Part shown: positions 13,356-21,900 of the stretch, piece by piece
How the letters are laid out: every line of letters begins with the position of its first letter
Numbering within the stretch: position 1 is the stretch's first letter
IMG/VR virus record: IMGVR_UViG_3300037147_000102
Span: 1-47,923 of that record
Source of the DNA: a virus
Direction: 5' to 3' (one strand)
DNA length: 47,923 nt
Notes under the pieces: model-generated
Told to the model about the DNA's origin: nothing
Databases searched by the model: none
The model's input: the letters and a program-made list of their open reading frames with translations, nothing else
Made by a program: the position numbers and the translations under genes

Positions 13356-13991
13356 ATGAACTCACTCGAAACCTATCGCTTATTCCTGGGAATCAATAAC
13401 CATTTCTTCAAGCCCAGCTACGATTACTTCAAATATGGACCGGTTCCAGTCAAACCCGAAACCTTTGAGGACAAGCCGCACGCAGAGAAGTTTCGCTACG
13501 AACGGCTGTCCCAGAAATTTTCAGAGAAGGAAGACCTTGAAAATTTCATGGTGTCCAACGCCATTGATTGTAAAAAGAAAATGTGGGTTGGCGATCTCTT
13601 TGGTGGCGAAGCTGACCGCAAGTACACCGAGTGGCGTGGCCGCACAAATCCTGCACAGGCGCAATACAATGCAGTCAGTCAGATCAAACGACTGGTGGAG
13701 CAACAGGACGGCTTCAACAAGCTGTTCGTCACACCCGGATCGGGACAACACCCGGAGATCCTGAAAGCGCATCTACGGGGCGATCTCACTATTGAGACCT
13801 TCGTGCTCTTGGACATGTGCGTCAATTTCTTCCCCCGGCTGGACAAGGATCTCGGCGAAGACCGCACTTGGTTCGTGCTCAAAAACAAATCCGTCAAGTA
13901 CCGTCCCTTCCTCAATAGGCTAAATATCCCTACTACTAAACTGTGTCAGAATATTCTGAACGCAGTCCAAGAACTAGGGGTATCTGGCTAA
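13356..13991 (+). CDS. gp59-like loader of DNA helicase, 211 aa
   Basis: Matches the T4 gp59 pattern: SLETYRLFLGINNHFFKPSY, YDYFKYG, then the RYERLSQKFSEKEDLENFMV helix, SNA...KKKMWVGDLFG, YTEWRGR, and LTIETFVLLDMCVNFFPRLD in the C-terminal domain, ending with YRPFLNRL. gp59 (217 aa in T4) binds gp32-coated DNA at forks and loads the gp41 helicase. Start at ATG 13356, after AAGAA. It lies upstream of gp32 as in T4. Confidence 0.88.
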   Translation: MNSLETYRLFLGINNHFFKPSYDYFKYGPVPVKPETFEDKPHAEKFRYERLSQKFSEKEDLENFMVSNAIDCKKKMWVGDLFGGEADRKYTEWRGRTNPAQAQYNAVSQIKRLVEQQDGFNKLFVTPGSGQHPEILKAHLRGDLTIETFVLLDMCVNFFPRLDKDLGEDRTWFVLKNKSVKYRPFLNRLNIPTTKLCQNILNAVQELGVSG

Positions 13992-14230
13992 TGGCAAATC
14001 CAACACAGCAAGACTACACTATGGACGTTCTTCTTCGTAAATGGTGCCGCACCACTGAAGAAAACGACATTCTTTATGAAGAAATCGAAGACATGAGGAA
14101 TGCTTTGAGAGCACTTTTTCAGGAAAATGCAGATTTAAGATTTATGCTGAAAGCAGCCGGAATTGAAGCACCACCATCTATGTTTGTGTCGGTGAATGAC
14201 GACTCCAATCTTGAAGAAACTGAAGTATAA
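13991..14230 (+). CDS. Hypothetical coiled-coil protein, 79 aa
   Basis: ATG 13991 overlaps the preceding TAA. A helical heptad region (RKWCRTTEENDILYEEIEDM ... LRALFQENADLRFMLKAAGI) suggests a coiled coil; the tail is acidic. It sits between gp59 and gp32. Could be a small replisome partner; unknown. Confidence 0.6.
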   Translation: MANPTQQDYTMDVLLRKWCRTTEENDILYEEIEDMRNALRALFQENADLRFMLKAAGIEAPPSMFVSVNDDSNLEETEV

Positions 14231-14241
14231 ACTAACGATAT

Positions 14242-14275
14242 TTGACAAATCTTAAATTCATGAGATGATAAATAA
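14242..14275 (+). promoter_or_regulatory. Promoter region of the gp32-like gene
   Basis: TTGACA 14242-14247, 16 bases, GATGAT 14264-14269; the same stretch reads TGATAAATAAG, a late-like box. The leader (about 85 bases) carries TAGGAG before ATG 14360, leaving room for gp32-style translational control. Confidence 0.55.
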
Positions 14276-14359
14276 GTTCAGATATTATGAATCCCAAAAG
14301 CTGATAAAGCAGAAAGGACGTGGATAAAAGAACACACTTAGGAGATTTCGTATACTACG

Positions 14360-15298
14360 ATGATTAAGAAAGAATCCCGCACCGAGCGTTTACAAGCGCT
14401 TCGCAACAAAATGAGGGAAGATTCTTCCCCCAAAAGCAATCAAAAACAAGACGACACCAGATTTTGGAAGGCCGAACGAGACGTTGCAGGCCAAGGGTCT
14501 GCCATTCTTCGCTTCTTGCCCGCAAAGGCAGGGGAAGCGTTTCCATATGTCCAACGTTGGAGTCATGGATTTCAAGGCCCAACTAACAAATGGTTCATCG
14601 ATCTTTGCCCCACCAGCATCGGCGAGAATTGCCCGGTCTGCAAGGCCAACACTATCCTGTGGAACAGCGGTAGTGACACCAACAAGAAGCTGGCTTCCTC
14701 ACGCAAGCGCAAGCTCAGCTACATTTCCAACATTGTTGTTGTAAATGATCCCAAACACACCGAGAACAATGGTAAGGTTTGCCTGTACCAGTATGGAAAG
14801 AAAATTTTCGACATGGTAAAGGAAATGGTTGACCCGGAATTTGCGGACAGCCACGAACCGATTGATGTTTTTGACGCTGAAGAAGGTTCAAACTTCAAGC
14901 TCAGAATCACCAAGAAAGACGGTTTCCCGAACTATGACAAGTCAGAATTCGATACAACCACTTCAGCCATTGGTGACGAAGATCAGATCGCTGAATTTCT
15001 CGGCCAATGTTATTCGCTGAACGAACTGGTTGACCCGTCCCACTTCAAGTCTTTTGCAGACTTGAAAAAGCGGTTCGACATGGTTACCGGTGAATCATCG
15101 GGTGATGAAACAAGTGACAAGCCGGAATTAACGGCTTCGACTGAAGAAGCACCTGTCAGCAAACCGACGCCGACCACCACAAAAGCGAATGTTGCCAAAG
15201 CCAAGGCGGAAGCAGAAGGACATGCTGTAGCCGTGCCGCTCTCCGACGACTCTGACGATTTCTTTGCGAATCTTGCAAAGCAGTCGAGCACAGCCTAA
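14360..15298 (+). CDS. gp32-like single-stranded DNA-binding protein, 312 aa
   Basis: A basic N-terminal segment (MIKKESRTERLQALRNKMRE; LAST-type cooperativity region) is followed by an OB-type core with the gp32 zinc module (WSHGFQ...DLCPTSIGENCPVCKAN, one His and three Cys) and aromatic residues for ssDNA stacking. The Lys/Ala-rich linker leads to an acidic tail (LSDDSDDFFANLAK) like the protein-interaction A-domain. T4 gp32 is 301 aa. It coats ssDNA in replication, recombination and repair. Strong terminator downstream. Confidence 0.93.
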   Translation: MIKKESRTERLQALRNKMREDSSPKSNQKQDDTRFWKAERDVAGQGSAILRFLPAKAGEAFPYVQRWSHGFQGPTNKWFIDLCPTSIGENCPVCKANTILWNSGSDTNKKLASSRKRKLSYISNIVVVNDPKHTENNGKVCLYQYGKKIFDMVKEMVDPEFADSHEPIDVFDAEEGSNFKLRITKKDGFPNYDKSEFDTTTSAIGDEDQIAEFLGQCYSLNELVDPSHFKSFADLKKRFDMVTGESSGDETSDKPELTASTEEAPVSKPTPTTTKANVAKAKAEAEGHAVAVPLSDDSDDFFANLAKQSSTA

Positions 15299-15320
15299 CA
15301 ACTCCCGATACCACAAAAAA

Positions 15321-15355
15321 GAGACCCAGTGAAAACTGGGTCTCTTTGTTATTTT
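15321..15355 (+). terminator. Terminator after the gp32-like gene
   Basis: GAGACCCAGT-GAAA-ACTGGGTCTC, a perfect 10-bp stem with a GAAA loop, followed by TTTGTTATTTT. Confidence 0.92.
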
Positions 15356-15379
15356 GCCCGATATTTTTACAGGAAGGAA

Positions 15380-15751
15380 ATGAACATAGAACAAATTGCA
15401 AAAGTTGCACATGAAACGAACAGAGCGTTTTGCGAAACGCTTGGTGACACATCACAATCCAAATGGGAAGAAGCTCCTGAGTGGCAAAAGCAGTCTGCAA
15501 TCAAGGGCGTAGAATTTCATTTGGAAAACCACACAAAAGGCGTGAAGCCGTCTCCCTCCGCAAGTCACGATAGTTGGCTGGCAGAGAAACAGGCGACGGG
15601 TTGGAAATTCGGGCCGGTCAAGGATGCCGACAAGAAAGAGCATCCCTGTTTCGTTCCCTACGAACAGTTGCCGGTCGATCAACGCCTGAAGGACTATTTG
15701 TTCGGTTCAATCGTTGCATCGTTTTACCGAGCCTACACCCAAGAAAGCTAA
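15380..15751 (+). CDS. RyR-domain protein, 123 aa
   Basis: IEQIAKVAHETNRAFCETLG...PEWQKQSAIKGVEFHLENH...SHDSWLAEKQATGWKFGPVK...KKEHPCFVPYEQLP...KDYLF is the full RyR (ryanodine-receptor repeat) motif, common in phages and bacteria. AGGAAGG precedes ATG 15380; an in-frame ATG at 15329 lies in the terminator stem. Its biochemical role in phages is unknown; RyR domains may bind nucleotide ligands. Confidence 0.82.
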   Translation: MNIEQIAKVAHETNRAFCETLGDTSQSKWEEAPEWQKQSAIKGVEFHLENHTKGVKPSPSASHDSWLAEKQATGWKFGPVKDADKKEHPCFVPYEQLPVDQRLKDYLFGSIVASFYRAYTQES

Positions 15752-15761
15752 CTCAATAGGT

Positions 15762-15801
15762 ACATCTTCCTATTGACTAAAGACTGAATGGATGAGATGA
15801 T
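15762..15801 (+). promoter_or_regulatory. Early promoter of the DUF5658-like gene
   Basis: AGGTACATCTTCCT (degenerate operator), TTGACT 15773-15778, 17 bases, GATGAT 15796-15801, six bases, ATG 15808. Confidence 0.7.
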
Positions 15802-15807
15802 GAATGC

Positions 15808-16095
15808 ATGGTTGGATACGTAGTTAACCCCATGTTGGTTTTTGTTTTCTTACAAATCGCCGACATCATCTCCACCCTGGTTTTTCTCTCTCTTGGTGTT
15901 CAAGAAGCCAATCCCCTCATTCGAGCGTTATTTCATTGGACAAATCCCCTGGCCGCTCTGGTGATCGTAAAAATCGCCGGAGTTGGCATTGGCGTCCTCT
16001 GGTACCTCCAGGGGTACAAGATGCGGCCCGTGAATATCGTGTTCTCTCTGTTGATCGTTTGGAATCTTATCGCTATCGCTCTTTCGCCCCGCTAA
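15808..16095 (+). CDS. DUF5658-like membrane protein, 95 aa
   Basis: Three hydrophobic helices. The sequence FLQIADIISTLVFLSLGVQE then ANPLIRALF is the DUF5658 signature (D-x-x-[ST]-T ... G-x-x-E-x-N-P). Inner-membrane protein of unknown function found in bacteria, archaea and phages. Leaderless start after a TTGACT promoter. Confidence 0.75.
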   Translation: MVGYVVNPMLVFVFLQIADIISTLVFLSLGVQEANPLIRALFHWTNPLAALVIVKIAGVGIGVLWYLQGYKMRPVNIVFSLLIVWNLIAIALSPR

Positions 16096-16098
16096 ACG

Positions 16099-16106
16099 CT
16101 AAATAG
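16099..16106 (+). promoter_or_regulatory. Late-like box CTAAATAG
   Basis: CGCTAAATAGGTAC then ATG 16111; five bases between TAAATA and the start codon. Confidence 0.55.
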
Positions 16107-16110
16107 GTAC

Positions 16111-16341
16111 ATGAGCGAGAATGTCACCGTATACCAAGTAAGAGCCGTCAACGTCCGAAACCATCAACGAATCGTCCACGCCTACACAACTGAAGCTGAA
16201 GCTAAGACTGCGATGGCAATGATGAAGAAGTCCCAAGGCCGGTATCCAGTGCGCTACATCAGCGTGCCTGTTGTGAACAACCCGAGTGCCCATTGGGGCA
16301 TTAATTTCCCCGTTGAACCAACACCTAAGAAAAAGAAGTAG
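16111..16341 (+). CDS. Hypothetical protein, 76 aa
   Basis: VTVYQVRAVNVRNHQRIVHA then TTEAEAKTAMAMMKKSQGRY gives a beta-beta-helix unit; the tail is basic (PTPKKKK). A late-like box is directly upstream and there is no Shine-Dalgarno. Not recognised. Confidence 0.58.
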   Translation: MSENVTVYQVRAVNVRNHQRIVHAYTTEAEAKTAMAMMKKSQGRYPVRYISVPVVNNPSAHWGINFPVEPTPKKKK

Positions 16342-16380
16342 ATACAAGTACTTGACATCCGACTTCAAGGATGATACCAT
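16338..16380 (+). promoter_or_regulatory. Early promoter of the 225-aa gene
   Basis: GTAGATACAAGTAC (16338-16351, variant operator), TTGACA 16352-16357, 17 bases, TACCAT 16375-16380, six bases, ATG 16387. Confidence 0.8.
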
Positions 16381-16386
16381 TTGTAT

Positions 16387-17064
16387 ATGCGGTGTACCAA
16401 TCAAATCGCCAAGGCAACCTTCGGCAAAAAGGGTGGCAAAACTAAACTTATCCGTCGCCGCCCGGAGTGGAAAGACTCACCCGATGTCCGAACGAACACA
16501 TTCGGAAAACATATCCCGACTACAAGGGACGGCAATACTACAAGGAACGGCAATTTACTGAAGACCAACTACACGCTTGTTCCTGATGACGCTGGCGTGA
16601 TCTGGTCCCAATGCCCTGGCACTCTCAAAATCAACATCGAAGCTTATGATGAAGCCGAGTGGGGCGGTTCCCACGCCAAATTGAAAGTGACGTTCGAGTG
16701 CTCCCATTGTGGGCCGAACGAACTCTGGACGCCAGCTACGCTTCCATCCGACTTTGATTTAGTTGCATGGGTGAACACATTGATGAACCAAGTGGAGACG
16801 GTTCCTTTCAAAGACGTACAGCAAATTGACCGGGAAAAAAGTGCAGTCCAAAAAGCACTCATCCAAAAGCTCCGTGCCGAAGGCATGGCCGATGGAGGTG
16901 TCATTGTCGCAGCGACAGGTGCGCTGTCAATGACTGCTGAAGAACAATTGATAATGACGGCTAACCGCATCATCTACGATTTCATCCAAAAACGTCACAA
17001 CAAGAACGATCCGAATTGGACTCACGTGAACATGGAGAATGCTAAAGAGGCCGGGTTACTGTGA
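16387..17064 (+). CDS. Hypothetical protein, 225 aa
   Basis: ATG 16387 is exactly six bases after the -10; a TTG two codons earlier is also in frame. The basic N-terminal ~60 residues include a tandem repeat (TRDGNTTRNGN; DNA 18-bp repeat at 16520-16555). A middle beta part contains CSHCGPNELW, and the C-terminal ~110 residues are helical (QIDREKSAVQKALIQKLRAE). Function unknown. Confidence 0.6.
   Translation: MRCTNQIAKATFGKKGGKTKLIRRRPEWKDSPDVRTNTFGKHIPTTRDGNTTRNGNLLKTNYTLVPDDAGVIWSQCPGTLKINIEAYDEAEWGGSHAKLKVTFECSHCGPNELWTPATLPSDFDLVAWVNTLMNQVETVPFKDVQQIDREKSAVQKALIQKLRAEGMADGGVIVAATGALSMTAEEQLIMTANRIIYDFIQKRHNKNDPNWTHVNMENAKEAGLL
16520..16555 (+). repeat. 18-bp tandem repeat inside a gene
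   Basis: CTACAAGGGACGGCAATA followed at once by CTACAAGGAACGGCAATT; in frame, duplicating a Thr-Arg-x-Gly-Asn unit. Confidence 0.85.
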
Positions 17065-17429
17065 TCTATTACGGACTCAAGCAACAACCTATAAAGGTAG
17101 GAAGTTCCATCAAAACTGCCTATCGAGATTTGAGTTTTACGTTAAACGATCCGGGCACGTGGAATACGGATCAATTATTGAACCTCTTATGGCGCAAAGC
17201 GGGCGGCATCATTGAAAGTGTGACACTCCGCTCCACCTATCACGATCCGACAACACGGCAAATTACACACCTGTACAGGATCATTATCAATGTGGTTCAT
17301 GCCAATTCAAATGCAGGGTTTGGATTTCTCGACACAAACGTGAATCAGTTGATGGCTGAGATCGAAGACGAAATAGACAACACCTTGAATGTGACACTTA
17401 GGTCACGACACACATATTATGCAAGCTGA
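17061..17429 (+). CDS. Free-standing FDX-ACB (PheRS anticodon-binding-like) domain, 122 aa
   Basis: GTG 17061 overlaps the preceding TGA (GTGA). The protein matches the ferredoxin-fold anticodon-binding domain at the C-terminus of the phenylalanyl-tRNA synthetase beta chain: AYRDLSFTLND, WRKAGGIIESVTLRSTYHDP, TRQITHLYRIIINV and a final helix ending LNVTLRSR, equivalent to Y-R-D-[IV]-S-F, G-[DG]-[LI]-[VI]-E-x-V, S-H-x-Y-R-[IL] and V-x-L-R. The domain is complete but has no catalytic synthetase part. Role unknown; a tRNA- or ligand-binding function is inferred. Confidence 0.72.
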   Translation: MIYYGLKQQPIKVGSSIKTAYRDLSFTLNDPGTWNTDQLLNLLWRKAGGIIESVTLRSTYHDPTTRQITHLYRIIINVVHANSNAGFGFLDTNVNQLMAEIEDEIDNTLNVTLRSRHTYYAS

Positions 17430-17655
17430 AATTTACTCTTACTGCGAGACCGTGACGGCAAGTGGCGCAACCCCATGGCACATCCGCAAGCTAACGAGTG
17501 TCGGAAGGAAGTTAGGAGGCGGTGCAGATACGCCAGCGTTGTGTGGACGCAAGGTTGCATGGGATCTCGAAGTCCCGGTGCTCACAAGCTCGAAAACCTT
17601 CCGTGACACAGCATGCAAGAAATGCGTCGAAGCTTTCGGTGAAAGGACTAGGTAA
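17419..17655 (+). CDS. Hypothetical Cys-pair protein, 78 aa
   Basis: ATG 17419 lies 11 bases inside the previous gene. ALCGRKVAWDLEV and CKKCVEAFGERTR provide a possible zinc site near the C-terminus; this C-terminal layout (C-G-x-x-V-x-W-D ... C-x-x-C) is common in small phage proteins. The 3' end overlaps the minus-strand endolysin-like gene by eight bases. Confidence 0.55.
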   Translation: MQAEIYSYCETVTASGATPWHIRKLTSVGRKLGGGADTPALCGRKVAWDLEVPVLTSSKTFRDTACKKCVEAFGERTR

Positions 17656-18334
17656 GAGTTCCGGCCCGCTCTGAGACCAATTCTGCTACAGCGTCTTTGT
17701 GTTCGTTCACAACTCGATTTCTAACGGACGCACGAATCGCCGGAGTCTGATTTTTGTATTCTCGCCCTGTATCAATGCGCTTCAACTTTTGAGCATAAAT
17801 GGCGTCGATCAAAACACCATCGTCTAAAGTCGAAATCGTCTTCAGGACATTCAAAGTGCAGAGCGTGTCAAAGACCAAGCCGCAACAACCGGCACCAGAA
17901 GACTTTACAACACCGGGTCCTGCCATCACCGCCAGCGAATAGATCACGTCGGCCAACGTCTTGCTCCGGGGTGGGGTGGCGAGATTGATGTTAGCCAGTG
18001 CCAACCGCTTGATGGTCACGCCGTACATGCGATCCACAATGAAATCGTGCTGGGCGTCTGTGAATTGTTGGGTGTTCGTTTTGGCTTGATTTTCCCAAGC
18101 CGCTTTGAAATTGTCAGTGCCCCTTATCGCCGCCGAGTTGCCGCCAGCGGTCTGTAAGGTCTTCCAGATGCTCTGGTAGTTCCCTTGCAAGAAGGTCATG
18201 AAGGTATTAAAGGTTCCACCTTTGGTTTCGATTTGGTTGATGCCATAGCTCCAGCCGCCGCCCGAGTCATAGCCAATCGCCCCTGGATTGCCATCGGATT
18301 CATACTTTGCTGATAGTCTGCCAATTTCCCACAT
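17648..18334 (-). CDS. Endolysin-like peptidoglycan hydrolase, 228 aa
   Basis: N-terminus GRLSAKYESDGNPGAIGYDS then GGGWSYGINQIETKGGTFNT is a lysozyme-like/transglycosylase signature with Glu in YESDG as the likely catalytic acid and G-G-W-S-Y-G-x-x-Q-I as the substrate strand. The remaining ~180 residues are helical. No signal peptide, so release would need a holin, or it may be a virion lysozyme. AGAGGATG precedes ATG 18334. First gene downstream of the divergent promoter at 18368; convergent with 17655. Confidence 0.72.
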   Translation of the reverse strand: MWEIGRLSAKYESDGNPGAIGYDSGGGWSYGINQIETKGGTFNTFMTFLQGNYQSIWKTLQTAGGNSAAIRGTDNFKAAWENQAKTNTQQFTDAQHDFIVDRMYGVTIKRLALANINLATPPRSKTLADVIYSLAVMAGPGVVKSSGAGCCGLVFDTLCTLNVLKTISTLDDGVLIDAIYAQKLKRIDTGREYKNQTPAIRASVRNRVVNEHKDAVAELVSERAGTLT

Positions 18335-18367
18335 GATAATTTACATCCTCTTGGGTATATAGTTCAG

Positions 18368-18396
18368 TTGACAGACACCAAAATTTTAGCTATAAT
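18368..18396 (+). promoter_or_regulatory. Consensus early promoter (TTGACA-17-TATAAT)
   Basis: TTGACA 18368-18373 and TATAAT 18391-18396, both perfect, with a 17-base spacer; six bases, then ATG 18403. There is no palindromic operator at this one, which suggests strong unregulated expression. Confidence 0.92.
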
Positions 18397-18402
18397 GTTG
18401 AC

Positions 18403-18684
18403 ATGGCTGGAATTGTAGATCCCGACACTTACGTCAACTGGAACCGCACAGATGAACCGGGAGAACATCCCCGTTGGGAATCAAAGTGTGGCGTCATCAT
18501 CCAAACCAGGAGTGGAGAGATGATGGAGTATTGGGGCTTTCATTTCACAGATGACCCGAAACAAGAAATTTCCATACCATCTGGCACAGGCGGAACCTAC
18601 TACAACAGTTTCACAGTCGCAAAAACTAAAATCGAGAAGAGGTACTTCGCCCTGCACCCGGAACAACTGACACCGGCATACTGA
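18403..18684 (+). CDS. Hypothetical protein, 93 aa
   Basis: Leaderless from the strongest promoter in the window. DPDTYVNWNRTDEPGEHPRW and a beta-rich middle (GVIIQTRSGEMMEYWGFHFT) suggest an all-beta domain. Soluble. Not recognised; its expression level would suggest an important early role. Confidence 0.65.
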   Translation: MAGIVDPDTYVNWNRTDEPGEHPRWESKCGVIIQTRSGEMMEYWGFHFTDDPKQEISIPSGTGGTYYNSFTVAKTKIEKRYFALHPEQLTPAY

Positions 18685-18686
18685 CT

Positions 18687-18950
18687 ATGAGGCACGATTC
18701 TAATGAACCAACTAGAAATGGTGATCTCAATAAACTAGCCTGCCGCTGCTGCGATTCCCACTACACAGCAACAAATTTTAATGACCCCAATGAACCAACT
18801 AGAAATGGCGATCTCAATAAACTAGATGAGCAATGCATTCCAGCTTCATCTCATAATTCAGAAGTGGATCTCAGCAAAACACAGATGATTCTTTTAGAGA
18901 AATGTACATTGGGACAGTCAGCTTCTTTGCGGCTGATCGATTTTGATTAG
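18687..18950 (+). CDS. Hypothetical protein with internal duplication, 87 aa
   Basis: Two copies of NEPTRNGDLNKL separated by a Cys-rich linker (ACRCCDSHYTATNF). The underlying DNA is a 37-bp direct repeat (18702-18738 and 18789-18825, one mismatch). The C-terminus (LSKTQMILLEKCTLGQSASL) is helical. Convergent with, and four bases from, the tape-measure gene. Confidence 0.55.
   Translation: MRHDSNEPTRNGDLNKLACRCCDSHYTATNFNDPNEPTRNGDLNKLDEQCIPASSHNSEVDLSKTQMILLEKCTLGQSASLRLIDFD
18702..18825 (+). repeat. 37-bp direct repeat, period 87 bp
   Basis: AATGAACCAACTAGAAATGG plus 17 further bases recur at 18789 with a single T/C change; the period (87 = 29 codons) keeps frame. Confidence 0.9.
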
Positions 18951-21900
18951 GTCGGGCTGTACATCGCATCCATGTTGCGTTGATACGTTGACTCTGTATT
19001 CTTAGCGCTCAACTCTGCCACCGAAGTGCTATGGTTGTTCGTGACTGAACTCTGCGGAGCGAACACGTTTCCACCGGCCTTCGGTGGTTCCAATGCTGCC
19101 ATCTTCATCATGGTTGCGTTAACGGTCGATTGCTGCGCAAGCTGTGGACCACTGGTAGGTGAAGGTGGCTGCATCGTTGGACCCCCCGTATTCATGGCGA
19201 CTGTTGTGGGTTTGGGTGTGGACAATTTTTCTGGCACATTGGTTTCTGGTGCATAATTGGTGGCGGTATATTGGTTTACTTGGTTCAAGAGTTTGCCTAA
19301 GTATCCTTCATCACCGGGCTTGATTGGACGGCCTGCCACCACACTGGTCATGACCGCATCAATGTCCTTTTGTGAGCCTGATTGCAAATCCACACCCATC
19401 TTCTGGGCCATTATTTTTCTGCCTCTATCAAGATAGTCTGCGGCAATTTGTGCGGCTACATTTGGATCATTCGCCAAATCTGGATCTTTAACTAAACGGT
19501 CGTCTCCAAAAATTGATTTGGATGCGTCGCTATATTGTTGTTTTCCAGTAAGCTGAATGAATCCCCGACCACGATATTTCCAAGCATCTCCCTTACTGGT
19601 GTTGCCCATTCCACGGCCAATTTTATTGCCGCCGCCATACATGACTTCAGCAAATTTCTGAGGATCTTTTTTCAATTCATTCAATTCTTCGTCGGACATA
19701 TTGGTTCTTGCTTTTCCGAAAATTGTCTTTATTTTATTATTATCAGTATGTGAATAATCTATATGTTCACTTTGAGAAACGAAACGAGATTCTTTGTTGA
19801 TGTTGCCCATTGATGCAGCAATTTCTTTTTCGTTGAATCCTTTCTTTTTTAATGCAGCGATGATGAGTGCGACGTTTTTGTTTTTATTGTTCTTCGTCGG
19901 TGCATTCGGTGTAGCGGGTTTTGTATTGGTGGGTACCCGTTGTGGTGCCGGTGTCGTTGCCGGTTTGTTTTTGGGATCATATTGGTCGTATGATTTTGTT
20001 AGTGCTCCATTGCCAGTGACGGTATCGTACAATTTTCCGCCTAACCAGTCACCCCCTATAGCTCCAGCCGCCCCACCAACAAACTCGCCGCCCATACCCA
20101 CAGTGGCAAGCCCACCCAAGATGCCACCGCCAATCATTCCGATTTGCGATCCAATAGCTTTTGTTATGGCCTTTCCTGTGGAATCTCCCGATGCCTTGTT
20201 GATTGCATAATCAGCTAATGCACCAATAACAGGTATCCATTTTGTTAATGACTTCGCTCCAACCTTTACTGCGCCTTTGGCTACAGCTTCCCCACCTTCT
20301 TCGACGGTTTTGGTGGCGGCTTTGCCCAATCCAAATTTTCCTAACAATTTGCCGATAAGACCACCGGCACCTTTTTCAGTGACTTTCTCTGCTCCAGTTT
20401 CCGCAGCTTTTTCACCCGTTTTAAATAACTTTCCGATACCAGGAAGTTTACTGACACCCGGAATCTTTCCGAGAAGCTTTCCTAGTTTTCCAACACCAGG
20501 GATTTTGCTTAGCAGCGAAAGCCCACCGCCCCATTCAAGGCCATCCATCGCAAAGTCTTTGATAGTATTGAGCCAGCCGCCGCCTTTCTTATCCTTACCA
20601 CCCTTACCACCACTCCCACCCAAAATACCTTCACCAGCCAGCCCAGCGCCTACGCCGAGTTCGCCACCCGACCCCTTTGTCTCACGACGTTTGGCTTCAG
20701 AATCGAGTTCACCTTGTTCGATTTGTTTCAGCAAATACTTGTTCATCGTGCGCAACTCTTCTAATTGTTGTTCGCCCAATTTTTCAAGCTTGGTGTCATC
20801 GCCGTGTAAAACACGAATGTCTGTGTCTTCCCACTGCTTTCCAAGTTCACTTAATAGATGTTCTGGGTCATGTGCTTTAGACTGATGTTGCTCTTGTTCT
20901 TCGGCGTCGATTCGTTCCGGTGATTCTTTGGAAGAAGTTTCTAAGCTGTCACCAAACATTTTGTGTGGTTTGGGACGGCTAGAATAATTGGCTACAGGAT
21001 CAGGTCCAAAGATGTCCTTGTCCATGAAGAAATCAAATCCAGGATCACCCGGTTTTAAAGGATTATTCTTGTGTTTGTCGGATTGTTCCTGGGTACGTTG
21101 CTCCTGTTGAAGCTGCATGTCACGCATCCAAGCCATTTTCTCAGCGTCGGCCCGTTCTTTCTTGGGTTTTTTCAGATTCTCTTGCCAAGAATCATCGACC
21201 TTGAATTTGTGCCCACCATAGACAACATAGTCCTTGCCTTCAATGCCATCAGAATTTTGTGATGCGGATGTTCCCGCTGGTGGCATGTTGAACACTCTGG
21301 TGGGTTCGGGACCGGGAGTTTGTGGCTGAGCGGCAGTACCCCCGTTACGCACATTTCGATCTTTCTGAATTCTTTGATCCAAAGGAGTATAATGCGGTGG
21401 AATCCACAGACTGGACATCTGTTCATGTTGTTCTGGTGTGATAGAATTTTGCGCACGAAGATTCTTCAGTAGATTAAAACGCTGATCGGGGTCCTCAGTT
21501 GACTTAATAAATTTATTCAAAGTCTCGTTGTCTAGTTTGAGATCCTTATTTTCGACTTCAGGTTCCATCTTACGTGGAAGATTTTTTTGGAGTGTCTGAG
21601 AAACACGAAGATTCTTGTTTTTTGCTTCTTGCTTCGTTTCCTGGTGTCCTTTAATCTTGTCTAGGATGTATTTGGTAGCCAAGCCAGCGAGAGGTGAATG
21701 GGCCGTCAATCCAGCGACAATGCTAGTGATGTTAATTGCATTCTCACTGAAAGCTTGCTGAATCTTCCCAAAGGTGCTCTTTCGCATTTGGGTTTCTTCC
21801 ATCAATACTTTTTGTAATTGAATGGCATGCTTGGTAAGAAGGGCTTGTTCATCCCCACGGGTGTCAAGCTCAATGTTCTTGCGAAGACTGTCTACTTGAT

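Noticed and set aside
18397-18404. Second TTGACA after TATAAT at 18396
   Set aside because: It lies between the -10 and the start codon of the same gene; no -10 follows at the right distance.
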